From Acanthamoeba sp. SK_2022b (Eukaryota > Discosea > Longamoebia > Acanthamoebidae), in the NCBI GenBank assembly GCA_027943245.1, contig JANDJZ010000032.1, positions 62,001-126,000 of the forward strand: a DNA stretch of 64,000 bases. Reading direction: 5' to 3'. Numbering within the stretch: the stretch's first letter is position 1; the number at the start of each line of letters is the position of its first letter. A model generated the notes under the pieces. It worked only from the letters and a program-made list of their open reading frames with translations. It was not told the DNA's origin and searched no databases. The position numbers were made by a program, and so were the translations under genes. Below, piece by piece: positions 24,222-34,930 of the stretch.

Positions 24222-24475
24222 CTTTTTTTAATCCGCTTGGTCGTTTGTTCTCTCCTCGTCTCGACCTTCTTTCGCTGGGGCAACCTTTCCGACAGCACAG
24301 CAGTTGCCTACCTTATCTGGCGTGAGACACGCATAGCACCAATATGTTGTTAGGGTCCAAAAGCGCAGGCATATTCCACAGCTATTTGCATGCTCGACAT
24401 TCTAGACATACCTCAGAAAAAGCGCAGACAAGATTTGCCGAAGATGAGGGCGTCGCTTGTGTGTAAGCAGTAGAA

Positions 24476-25903
24476 ATGGACATGGAGCAGCCCATCAAGG
24501 TAGCCTACGTTGGGCCCATGCATTTCTACAGCCTTCTGGTGAAGGGAGGTACGTCGTATTGAAGGGGACGATAGGTAGGTGGCCACAGTGCTGTCCTGAC
24601 CCTGCTGGCCACAGAGTTTGTGGTGGTTGACCTTGGCACTGCCGAGCAGTTCGCTCAGGGCAAGCTCCTGGGCGCGCAGCACCTGCCCGAGGGCGCTTCC
24701 AGCTTCGTCGACGACTTTGGCTACGAGCGCCGGGACAAGGTGCTGGCCTACGCCCACTCCGACGTCGTCGCGCCAAGCGACCCGCGTCTTGCTGTCTTCC
24801 ACAAGCAGAAGTACCTCAAGGAGATACTCATCTTGCAAGGTCGGCATCTCTCTATCTCCCACTCCTTTGCTCTTCACTGACTAACCGACGATGGTCTGTC
24901 ACGTCGTCGGTGTGGCAGGTGGCGCGGACGCCTTTGCCGAGCACTATCCGTTTCTGCGGGTCGGGGCTGCGGGCGGAGGCGACGACTTCCTGGTCTACCC
25001 GTCCCAGATCCTGCCCTCGCCCTCGGGCCTCTTCCTCGGATCACAGATCACGACCACCAACAAGAAGGTCTTGCAGGACCTCAAGATAACGTTCGTGTTC
25101 TCTCTATCTCTCCCCCCACACAACACACACACACACAATACACAACACCAGTCTAGGCCATGCTTGCTCACTCGCCAGGTGCCTCTTGGTCCGGTGCAGA
25201 CACATCGTCAACGTGACCAACGAAGTGGTCAACCAGTTCGAGTTCGACGAGGCCCTCGGCATCACGTACCACAGGTCAGGCCTCACAGGTCGCCGTGTGC
25301 GGTTGGGGGAGCAAGGCACGGGGTGCGCTCACATTTGGTGGTGAGGGGACCAGGTGTTCCGTGATGGATGAGGTGACGGAGGACATCTTCCGGTATTTCC
25401 ACAAGACACGCGACCTCATTGACCGAGCGAGAAGCGGCGGTCCACTACCTCTCCCTTTTCGTTTCTTCGTCCTTTCGCTTCGCTCTTTTGTGTTGCTGAC
25501 ATTTGTGCGAGGGCGACGCTCGACAGGCGGCAACGTGCTGGTCCACTGCGCGCAGGGGCGATCCCGGTCGGCCTCCATCGTGACGGCCTACCTCATGCTC
25601 ACCAACCGATGGGATTTTGAGACCGCCTATTCGCACGGTAACCTACCGCCACACATCTTGTTGTCACACATGATGTTTTATTTTCTGTGTTTCTTTTAAT
25701 AAAATATAAATACTTTTTATTCATTTTTCTAGAGATGTTTTGCGTTGGTGTGCCTCATTCTCGTGCCGTGTGTGTTTTCTCAAGTGACCACGCTGCGGGA
25801 CATCGTGCGAGTCAATCCCGGCTTCCGGCAGCAGCTCCTCACGCTAGAAGCAGAGATCACCAACGCCAACGGTGACGACGACACCACTTTTACGTTGCAG
25901 TAG
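24476..25903 (+). CDS. Dual-specificity (MAP-kinase-phosphatase-like) protein with rhodanese-type N-domain
   Basis: Starts at Met 24476 (MDMEQPIKVAYVGPMHFYSL). The first exons form a rhodanese/CH2-like domain (FVVVDLGTAEQFAQGKLLGA, then GGADAFAEHYPFL), which in MAP-kinase phosphatases binds the kinase. The catalytic half follows: GLFLGSQITTTNKKVLQDLK, HIVNVTNEV, a general-acid Asp in SVMDEVTEDIFRYFHKT, and the signature VHCAQGRSRSASIVTAYLM (C-x5-R intact). The last exon (from about 25790) gives a C-terminal helix. The domain order matches MKPs, and all catalytic residues are present, so the enzyme should dephosphorylate phospho-Ser/Thr and phospho-Tyr. It lies tail to tail with the Rab-fusion gene. 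Confidence 0.88.
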
Positions 25904-25963
25904 AAGTTTACGTGCGCATGTACCACATAAAAATGAATCTCTCTTGTAGCGCTCTTCAATGCC

Positions 25964-28817
25964 CTACTGCAGACAGCAGTTGGTTTCCTTCTTCTTGGCA
26001 GTCTCGAGGGCCGAAGAGGGGGCGCTGGTGGGCTGGCAGTGGGCGGCGAAGGCGGCCTCGGAGGGAACGTAGGCCGGCGTGGCCATGCCGATCACGGACC
26101 GCCAGCCGCCGGCGATGCGGTTCACCAGCTGGTTGATGGCCTGCTGCACGTTGTCGCCCGTCTTGGCCGAGCACTCAGCGAACACCGCGAACCCCAACTC
26201 CGCCGCCAAGAGCCTGTTTTGTGGGGGGGGGGGCGTGTGTTGGTCGATCGAGCAAACGCAGCGACGCCACACAGACACAATCGATTGTGTACCGCCCCTC
26301 CTCCTCGGTGACGGCTCTCTGGGCATCAAGGTCGCTCTTGCAGCCGATCAGCATCACTGTGCAATTCTCGTGCGCATACCTGCAACGCAGGTCGTTAGCG
26401 CATGACCGTCGTCGTACAACGGTTCGAACAATAACACCACAACACAGCACGCAGCACACGGCACGAGAGAGAGAAAGTGAGAGGAACGAATGCTTACTTA
26501 TGAGTCTCCTCCATCCATCGGGGGACCGATTCAAAGGAGGCCCGGTTGGTGATGTCGTAGGTGATCATTATCCCGTGCGCGCCCCGGTAGTATGACGAAG
26601 TGATCGAGCGGAAGCGCTCGGGCCCGGCCACGTCCTGCATCACCCATTCCGCCACACGCGATTGCCAATGCCTGTCAAGCGCGCACGAACGAAAGCGACG
26701 CACATAGCCGGCAGCCTCGTTTTCTTACCCAGAGTTGGACCTTGACCGTCTCGTCGTGGAGTTGGCACATGACGACCTTGAAATCGACTCCGATTGTGGC
26801 CATGTGGTGGTCAAAGAAGGTGTCCTCCGCATAACGCAGCAACACGCTCGACTTGCCCGCCCCGCTGCTTTTCGTGCTCAGCTACCCTCATTCATGCGTA
26901 ACCAAACGCGCACGCACGCATGCAGTCGTACCAGTTGCCCGAAAAGAGGAGCTTGATGATGCAGCTGTAGTCCGGCGGCGGCTGTCCCTCCCGAGCCACC
27001 GCTTCCGATACGTACCGGCTCTTGTTCTTGCTCCTGTGCGTTGATTGTGCGTATGCGCATGTGCGATTGCGTGACCGTGAGCGAGTGACGACGCACGGGC
27101 GTGTTTTCACGCGGTGGCGTGGTGCGCCGTCGCACCTGTATTGCTTAGCAGCGGCGCGGAGCCAGGTCATGTAGGCGCCTTTCCAGCCGTCCTCTCTACA
27201 GTGTCACACAACACACAACACACACAACAAGAGCCTTCAGGTGCGATTCGAAAGCCTAAGGCGAGCGAGGTTGGCGTACGTGCAGACTTTGAGATGCGCC
27301 CAAGAGGGATGGCCGAGCGGACGCCACAGGCTCTCCTCCCTGGCGACCATCGCAAACGCTCGACACACCTGCCCCACCACCGACGGCCAGACACGCAGCA
27401 ATTTGTTTTGGCGGCGTGGGTCAAAAGAGTCGACAGCGACAAGAACGGCAGAGAACGGAGGGAGAGCAGCGAACCATGGAGACAGCGCACAGCTGCTCGG
27501 CCGTGCCCAGATACGAGAGCATGTGCACCAGCACCTCCTGTATCACCGCCCCACCACCAACCGATGCCCCACAGCTGTCAGAAGCAAAGGCGAGATCGGA
27601 AAGAGGGGAAGGAGAGGTGGGAGGGCAAGCGATGGTCGGGCGCGCGTACGGGAGGGAGCGACCACACGCCGACGGTCTGGTCGGGATGGGCCACCGCGCG
27701 CAGCAGAGACGCCACGGCCTCCTGTTGGAACGCGCTCGCAACCTGGCGTGGGCGCGTGGGAGTGAAGTTTGATTCGAAGCCGGTTCAAAAAAGACAAGAA
27801 AGGAAGAAGGGGAAAGGGGGAGGGGGGTACCTGCGTCGGCGTGCCATATTCGCCCCGTTGTGCCGGCGACGCGCCGTGAGAGAGCAAGAGGGCTACGATT
27901 TGCTGGTGGCCCTTCCTCGACGCTGCGCGTGTTTGTTTGTATGTGCGAATGTGAACGGAAGGGGGTGAACGAACGGTTGGCGCCCGTTTCACACGGTCTG
28001 ACGACTGAAAGACAACACGCGCGCGCTGGTAGGACTGTGAGCGGTACCGTAGTGCAGGGCGGTGTCGCCGTGGGCGTTGGTCGCGTCGATGTTGTTCACC
28101 AGCTTGCGCGAGAGCAGCCAGCGCACGGCTTCCGTGTGGCCACGCAGGCACAACAGGTGGAGCACGCTCTATGCCCACACATAAACGCCACCCACACGCG
28201 TGCACTGTGAGGTGAGCCTCCCCCTCACCCACCTGACGCGTCTACCTCTGCGCAAAGGCGGGCGCGGTGGCGTACCTCGCCCATGGCGTTCTTGGCAGTG
28301 GGGTCGACGCCGGCCTCGATCAGCATCTCGAAGATGGGCGAGTACTGGACCGATGCGCCACCAGCGTCGTCCTTTTGCCGTACCAGTCGGGACAGCGTTG
28401 TAAGCAAATGGAACGGGAGATGGAGTGGACAATGAGGCGTGGCTGGCTTTCGGGAGGGCGGGAGGAGGTGGAGGCTGTACGTTGCGCCAAGCAGGGTTGC
28501 GGTGGTCTTGTTCGGCGAGAATGTGGAGGGCGTTCATGCGGTCGCTTCCAGTCTGCCGGTGAGGATCGGCTCCGGCGTCCAGCAGGAGCTTGACCATGGC
28601 CACGTTCCCCAGCTCAACTGCTTGCATCAACGCCGTCCTGTTTGTCCCACTTTCGTTACCACAAGATGCAACAGGTGGTTTGCAGAGTTATAATGCACCA
28701 GTCGTGGGAGTCAGTGGCGTTTGCGGTGCTCGGATGCTTCTTGAGCAGTTGTCGCACGCGCTGCTCATCATCTCCTCTAATTGCCTGCAGCAGGTCAGCT
28801 TCCCCAGGAGCCTCCAT
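25964..28817 (-). CDS. Ankyrin / F-box / Rab-like GTPase fusion protein, 527 aa
   Basis: Fourteen exons (28817-28699, 28637-28481, 28371-28276, 28168-28048, 27922-27831, 27742-27668, 27537-27475, 27368-27280, 27195-27136, 27033-26932, 26864-26729, 26634-26498, 26379-26293, 26213-25964) sum to 1,584 nt with GT-AG borders and one open frame. Residues about 8-220 are ankyrin repeats ([40 protein letters not shown]). Residues 221-290 are an F-box ([39 protein letters not shown]) with the usual WKGAYMTW follow-on. From about 312 comes a Rab fold: GNCGAGKSS P-loop, TIGVDFK switch I, DVAGPERF switch II, IGCKSDL, ECSAKTG, and a CCLQ prenylation end. Catalytic Gln is Pro, and Asn of NKxD is Cys. Likely an SCF ubiquitin-ligase adaptor tethered to membrane by a degenerate GTPase. 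Confidence 0.85.
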
Positions 28818-30265
28818 CTTTTACGATTTTTTTCAAAAAAAAAAGACCCAAGCTGAGGTGGGGAAACACCTCCCTCGTTCAGTTCATTCCCATCAAACTA
28901 AACCTGGTAAAATCTGGGAGACACTCGAACGAGCGCTCTGCGCAAGCATTCACCACGAGAGTTACTCCTCCGCTTACTTAGCGATATTGAGACGTACCCC
29001 AGGAAACGGCATGCGTGAGACGGCCAACAGGCGTCACTCAGTGGGCCGGCCATCTGTAGTCGGCTGTCCTTACAGTGACCAAGCCAACAGCTCTCAGTTA
29101 CCCCATTGCTGGCGCTATGATGCTCGGATCCACACTGTGATCGCCGTGGACGTAGCAAAGCAACAGAAGTTGTGAAGGAATTTTTTGGCTTTCTTGACTT
29201 CGTCTGCAAGGTGGTTCATCATAATGCATCAGCGTATTGGTGGCATTACGACACGCACTCTCAAGGACATGGCCACCATCAGCACCGTGGGTTGGCTTGT
29301 CTGCATACGTAGCCACAGCGCTCACTGTTAGTAAAGTGGTTTTGTCACTCCCACAAGCACGCCCGGTGCTAGCCGTTCAACAAGAAGGCCTACTTCAATA
29401 CACGCATTCACTCCCAAGACTACAACCACGCCGTCGAGCCTTCTACAACCAGAGGCGCCTCAGGCCCTGAGCCAGACTGCATGAGAGACCACGGCAGATC
29501 TTGATCTAGGCAGCAGTGAGGTCACTGCTGGCCAGAACAACAATAGATCTCTCTCAGGCCAAGGACAGTCATCGCCACTGCTGCCGCGTACGCTCCCACC
29601 TCCCTTGGTAGGCGCCTCTACCCCACACTTGAGGGCGGAGTCGAGACGGTGGAGGAGCAACTACACCACAGCAGGCTCCTCAAGTCCGCCGAGAAGATGC
29701 TCTCGCCCGCAGTCGGGCCGATTGTCGTGGTTGACTGCGCCTTGGTTGGTGGGGCTAGTTGAGGCAACCAGCAAGACTATGGGCCACCAATGGCCAATGC
29801 GCATCTTCCACACGAGGACGCACATTCGTGGTAGATTCTCAGCAGCCGCTTCTGTTGGTGGCCGATATTGAGGGTGGACGATTTGCCATTGGTCAGGTGA
29901 GGCACCATCCTCACCTTTTCGCCCGCACATTCGAGTACCACCTGCTGGCATCCCATACTATGAATAGCGCGCCAACCACCGATGAGCAAGAAACCCTCCG
30001 TTCCCAACCGTCCGGACCGTCGTAATAACGTCAAGAATGTCAGCTAACACAACGAGGCATAGCTGGGATTTGAAGAGGAACGGATTTCGTCCGAGCCATC
30101 GCAATCGCCCACCAATGAGGGCGCAAGCCGAAGCAGCCAGGTGCTTCGAAATTTCGATTGTGTGTGCCAGCGAGGGGATGACTTCGGACAGCTGGGTCCT
30201 GTTTCTTATCTTCTTTTCCTACCCTTACACACAGCCGCTTCGGTGAGCCAGCTGCCTCCCGCAAC
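28818..30265. other. 1.4-kb intergenic region without a supported gene
   Basis: CpG content is normal, unlike the two depleted blocks. Short open stretches occur. One on the plus strand near 29560-29760 reads with coding-like composition (GRRLYPTLEGGVETVEEQL), but stops surround it and no family is recognised. It may hold a decayed gene, plus the upstream regions of the fusion gene and the bZIP gene. Confidence 0.5.
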
Positions 30266-31502
30266 ATGCACCGCCACATCTCTTCTGCCGCAGACTTCAT
30301 GAGCCCTCCGTTCTCCCCTGCCCCTGGCCTCTCCTACGGCGCTCCGCCCCAGCAGCAGATTAATGGCGCCCGCGCCGCCCCCAAGTACGCGTCCCTTGAG
30401 TCCTTCGAGCCCACTTCGTTCCTCGACGCTGGCTTGGGCACGGAGGATTTCTTCTCGCCCTTCCTCAACCCTGACTTCCCCATCGACATCAGCCTCCCCC
30501 TCCAGCATTTGGGCGACAGCGGTACGCGTCTTTTCCGACTTATTTCTCCAAGATCTTGCGAACATGTTCGCATTTGTTATTTTTCTTTATCGAGGGAGAG
30601 ATGGGGATCAGATCGAGCGACCCATTGCATGTCTTTAATCGATCTCTGTCCTTATATCACACACAATACAGTCATGCAATCGCAAGCGCCTCTTATGCAA
30701 GTGGCCCAGGGTGCCGGCGTCAGGAGGAACCCCAAGCTGGCCGCCAAGAGGAAGCTCGAGGCCGCCGCCAAGGCCAGGCAGCCCCAGCAGCAGGCCCAGC
30801 CCCAGCAGCTGCTCCCCATGCAGCAGCAGCCCCAGACCCAGGCCCAGCAGCAGGGCAAGGCCCCGTTGATGCCCATGGCCCCGGCTCCCCAGTCCACCAC
30901 GAACACCTCGTCCACCATGCGCCCCTCTTCGTCGCTCGGCATGTCCCAGCCCTGCTACGTCGACTCCCCGCCCAGCGGTAGCTGCGACCAGGGCGAGGAC
31001 GACTACTACGGCGGCGAGGAGCCCACCAACAAGAGGCAGAAGCGGTTGGTCAAGAACAGGCAGGCCGCCCAGCTCTTCCGTAAGGTTAGTCGACGACCTC
31101 CCTTCTCTTGCTTGCCAGCAAGTAGCGCCTCGAAGTAGTCGGCTGACCCGCTCTCTCTTTTTCTCTACTCCACTACAGCGTCAGAAGCAGTACATCTCCG
31201 ACCTGGAGAACAAGGTGGCCGAGGTAACCAACAAGAACATCGCGCTCATGGCCAAGGTCGACGTGCTCGTCACCGAGAACCAGCTCGTCAAGGACCAGCT
31301 TAAGTACCTGCGCACGTTTGTCGTGTCGGCCCTCGAGCAGGCCTTCCCCCCGCAGAAGTACGGCGAGATGCAGCAGCAGCTCGGCGACATCGGCCTCCAC
31401 GACGGTCCCAAGAAGGAAGAGTCCACGGCCACCGCTGCCAACCCCACCATCATCTCCTCGTCTCCATCATCGTCTCCGGCTCCCTCGACGGAAGGCAAGT
31501 GA
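30266..31502 (+). CDS. bZIP transcription factor
   Basis: Three exons. The N-terminus is Pro/Gln/Ser-rich with an acidic, aromatic patch (DFFSPFLNPDFPIDISL) that resembles an activation domain. A Gln-rich linker follows. The basic region spans the last intron: KRLVKNRQAAQLFRK joined to RQKQYISDLENKVAEV, which matches N-x7-R/K of bZIP proteins. Leucine-zipper heptads continue through NIALMAKVDVLVTENQLV. The first intron is about 30523-30672, the second about 31085-31179. The C-terminus is Ser/Thr-rich. It should bind DNA as a dimer in the nucleus; the target site and partner are unknown. Start Met 30266 is the first ATG of the open frame. Confidence 0.9.
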
Positions 31503-31858
31503 AGGCAAGGCGTAGCGAAAAGGGAAGAAGAAGATAAGCGGTGATGATGACGGAGAAGCAGGACATGCGGACGGACGTGTCGGGGAAGGCCGCGGCGGAA
31601 CGACGACGTCGTAAACCGACGAACAGCAACACCAAACGCAACATCAGCAGCACATCAGCAAGGAGCCTGCGCGGGGCGGCAGGCAAGCGAGGGAAGGCAG
31701 AGGATCGAATCTGAAGGTGTACACTACTGGCGTCCTATAGATTTTGGTGGTCCACCTCATAAAGATGAGCAGAGCACACAACAATCACGCGAGTTGCAGT
31801 TCTCCTTTCTCGAACCAGGAATTGGCGACCACGAAGTCACCGCTGTTGGCAATCGTCC
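31503..31858. other. 3' flank of bZIP gene up to retrotransposon insertion
   Basis: This stretch holds the bZIP 3' UTR and spacer. No further gene was seen. It ends at the left copy of the target-site duplication. Confidence 0.5.
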
Positions 31859-31874
31859 CATTGGGAATTCTGAC
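31859..31874. repeat. Target-site duplication, left copy (16 bp)
   Basis: Perfect match to 34541-34556: CATTGGGAATTCTGAC. Confidence 0.92.
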
Positions 31875-34540
31875 TTTCTTTCTTTTCATCGGGTTTTTAT
31901 TGAGCCTTTCCTTTTCTGTCTATTTGTTCTTCTTCTTACTCCTCCCTCTCGTACTGGTCGCTCATGTCGGGCTCGTCCCTGGTGTCGTTTGGCTCTATCG
32001 TATGCGGTGCGGCGTCGGGTGTGTCTGGGTGCTGGTCTGAGTCTGTTCCTCCATCCTTGTCCGGTAACTCTCGTGCTAACTTCATTCGCTCCCTGTAAAT
32101 GTTGTGCGTTGCTGTTAGGGCGGCGCGGACGTACCTATCCCTGCTCAGGCCTTGCCCCTCTTGTTCTGGCTTCCTTTTCTTCTGTATGGTCTTGTATACC
32201 ACCTTCGGGAGGAGACCCAGTAGTAGCTGGGCGGTGCGGCTCGGGTCGTGGCGCGCCCACGCGGCCACGTCAAACGAAGAGCGCTGACACTGTCCTACCG
32301 TCTTGTACAGGGACTCCGTCTCCCTCGCCCTGACCTGCTCCGTTGCCGGGCAGGCTCCCAGGAGGTGTGCGTTGGTCTCCGTTACCTTCACTCCGTCCGC
32401 CTCGCACAGCGGGCAGTCTGTGCTGCGTGGTTCCCCATCGCCGCGGTCCTGATATCTGGCTCTGTGGAGCGCGCTCGCCGACCTACCCATCCGGATGGCC
32501 ATTGTGGTCCTCAGCGCCGGGCCATCGTTGTGGTGCGGGGCCTGCATGGGCCGGTGCGCCACCGACCACACCACCTCCTCGGGTGTGGTCGTTAGTGCCT
32601 TTTCCCTGCCGGCCACGTATCCATTGTACTTGGACCTCCTGGCCGACCTCACCACCCCCCTAGCTCCATCGTCCCTCCACTGGCCTCCTACAAATATCCC
32701 CAGGTCTCCACACTCGTCCGCTATTCTCGAGTATGGGGGCATAGTTGGGCACTTCGCTCCCTCCGCCGCCAGCTCGTCTGCCTGTTCGTTACCCTTGACG
32801 ATGGTACCGTACAGGCTCCCCCACCTTTCTGCCTGCTTCGCTTGCCTCTTACACCACTTAGTGTCTCCTGCTCTCTCCTTCTTCTTTCTCCCTAGGTGGC
32901 TGTATACGTGTTCACATTTGGTGTGTTTGCCCGCTGCGTTTCTCTCCATCAGGAGGGCCCTGATCTTCCTGTCCACTGCCCCTCGTGCCTGTACCCGCTC
33001 CCCTCTCAATACCCTATTGATGAATGTGCATACCCCCTCATTGTCTACTACCACGCACAGCCGGTCGGCCTCCTCCATCAGCGATAGCGCAAGCAGTGCC
33101 GCCTGGCGCTCGGAGTTGTCCGACGTTTGCTCCCCTACTGTACGTCCTGCTGTATTTTTTGGGTGTTTAGGCCCCACGTACACTCCGTACCCCGCGCTTT
33201 CCCCGTTTCGTGAGCCGTCCGTCCACACCAGCGTATCACCTTCCTCGGTGATGTGGGTGCGGCCTGATCCTCTTTTGCGCTCTAGTGCAGTCTTCCTGTC
33301 CGCCCTGATCCCTGCCAGTGAGGTACTCTGTGCTGGCGCGTCGCCTTCTGCACTTGGTGGGGATGGCCTAGTGCCCGCGCTGAGCACCGGGGGCGGTGGC
33401 AGATCGCTCAGCATGGCGCGGAAGCGTGGGTCTGCTGCCAATGATAACTGCACCAAGTTACGGTTGGCCTGCCGACGCTCCGTACGGGTGCTGGCCTCTT
33501 GTGGGAGAGGGGCCATGTTCTCCCTCCTTGACTCACGCTCCAACACCTCGGATACTAGGTCAATCCCTTCCTTGCGCATGATTTTCAGCATGCGGTGCAC
33601 AGTTGACATGGTGGGTCGTGAGGTACTGCCGTCCACGCCCTTGATAGACAGGACATCACGGTCGCCCAATGCGCGGTACGCCCCCACATTGCTGCTCAAT
33701 ACCGTCTTCCCCGGTGAAGGGGGCCCCCTCAACACTTGGTCTACCACCGTGCCCATAAACTCTGCATCTTGTAGGTCTGCTAGGCGTTGCAGGCCCAAGC
33801 CCCCCTGACTGACCTCAGCCCACATCCACGCAGACGGTGCATCTGGTGGCAGCCAAAAAGCCTGTTTGACCACCTTCAACAACATCCGGTCCAGCTTGTT
33901 GACGGCTGCTGTTGGGTATGGAACCACTCCCATCCCGTACCCCAGCAAGGAGCCCGCCAACACGTTAAGAAGCTTGACCTTTTGCATGGGTGCCACCGCG
34001 CGGTGGTGGATATAGTTGACCGTCCGGTTGAACCTACGGTCTGTCTCCATGATGTGTGTGTCCCACTTGAGGTCCATCCTCAGGTGTACCCCTAGGTATT
34101 TATATGCCTCGTCGTGATTCAGTCTGTTAACCCGCTCTCCCTGCTCCGTGGTTGGGGTCCACTCACTGCCATCCTCGTTTGTGGAGTAACTGACATACCC
34201 CACTCGCTGCACCAGTTAGAGAAAGTCTCCCACGCATGACTGGCTTCTTCAGCCGACCCGTTGGTCAGTGTGACATCGTCCGCGTACGCCAAGACGCCCA
34301 CTCTCTCCCCACTTTCCATCTGGTACCCCCTCTTGCTGTCCTCAATGGATGCGATGACTGGGTTTATAAACAGGTTGAATAATAAAGGCGACATTGGGTC
34401 CCCCTGGCGAACTCCTCGAAGGACGGGGAGAGCATCAGTGGGCCCGTAGTCCGTGATGACTCTGGCTGATCCTCCAGTGTATATGTTCTGGATGAGTGTG
34501 ACCAGGGAGTCAGGGACGTTGTACCCCTCAAGAGCGCGGA
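31875..34540 (-). mobile_element. 5'-truncated non-LTR (LINE-type) retrotransposon
   Basis: A 2.67-kb element inserted in minus orientation. Its 5' end is cut inside the reverse-transcriptase fingers/palm region at 34540, and its 3' end near 31875 is T-rich on the plus strand (A-rich tail). Identical 16-bp sequences flank it exactly at 31859-31874 and 34541-34556, the expected target-site duplication of target-primed reverse transcription. It carries RT, RNase H and a zinc-knuckle-like tail. The 5' truncation and missing endonuclease mean this copy is not autonomous. Confidence 0.9.
31936..34212 (-). pseudogene. Retrotransposon RT thumb, RNase H and zinc-finger ORF
   Basis: A 758-codon open frame. 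It begins in the region after the RT palm (DEAYKYLGVHLRMDLKWDTH) and runs into RNase H with all four acidic positions visible: LVWTDGSRNGESAGYG, SERQAALLALSLMEE, VVVDNEGV and KGNEQADELA. Near the C-terminus DCPLCEADG...NAHLLGACP forms a CCHC-like knuckle, followed by a helical tail. It has no start of its own that would be used in an intact element, because the RT part lies in another frame upstream. The long uninterrupted frame suggests a fairly recent insertion. Confidence 0.85.
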
Positions 34541-34556
34541 CATTGGGAATTCTGAC
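34119..34556 (-). pseudogene. Retrotransposon reverse-transcriptase fragment (frame-broken)
   Basis: Contains the RT palm motifs VLRGVRQGDPMSPLLFNLFI and VLAYADDVTL (the catalytic YADD box). The frame then departs from the downstream RNase H frame near 34190-34212 (after SNWCSEWGMSV). A few residues expected between the two parts are absent, which points to a small deletion with frameshift. The 5' part of RT is missing because of truncation. Confidence 0.88.
34541..34556. repeat. Target-site duplication, right copy (16 bp)
   Basis: Perfect match to 31859-31874, directly abutting the truncated 5' end of the element. Confidence 0.92.
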
Positions 34557-34930
34557 AAGCAACACAACCCTGTTAGAATTCTCAACGACTTCTTTTGCTT
34601 TTTACACGTAACGACAAAATGTATCAAAATTAAATAGCACAGTTGTTGTGGGGGACCGTTGTTGTAGGCTCTTCGGCGACAGCCGGTCCATCACACCACA
34701 TACACACACACTGCACCACCTCCAACACTCCAACTTGGGCGAGCATTCCGCGACCACAACAACTACACTTCTGGCTCCATGCCTGCGCCAGAAGTGACCA
34801 GTAACGCTTTGGGCGCGGGAAGCAGCTACGACGTAGTTGAAGAACGTGAGTTGTATTATGAACATGTTGTTCCTCTTCTCGAAGCTCCACACCTCTCCTG
34901 TGTCGTACGTCACGAGTCTGGTTCACAGGT
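34557..34930. other. Spacer between retrotransposon and proteasome gene
   Basis: AT-rich 3' flank of the proteasome gene. No gene was recognised. Confidence 0.5.

Noticed and set aside
26494..27490. Rab domain and F-box as two neighbouring genes
   Set aside because: Phase-consistent introns join them and the F-box follow-on helix runs into the Rab region. The ATG at 27170 lies in the middle of that helix, not at a gene start.
32495..33808. 437-codon plus-strand ORF opposite the retrotransposon
   Set aside because: It is antisense to the RNase H frame, shows no domain, and is explained by codon bias of the minus strand.
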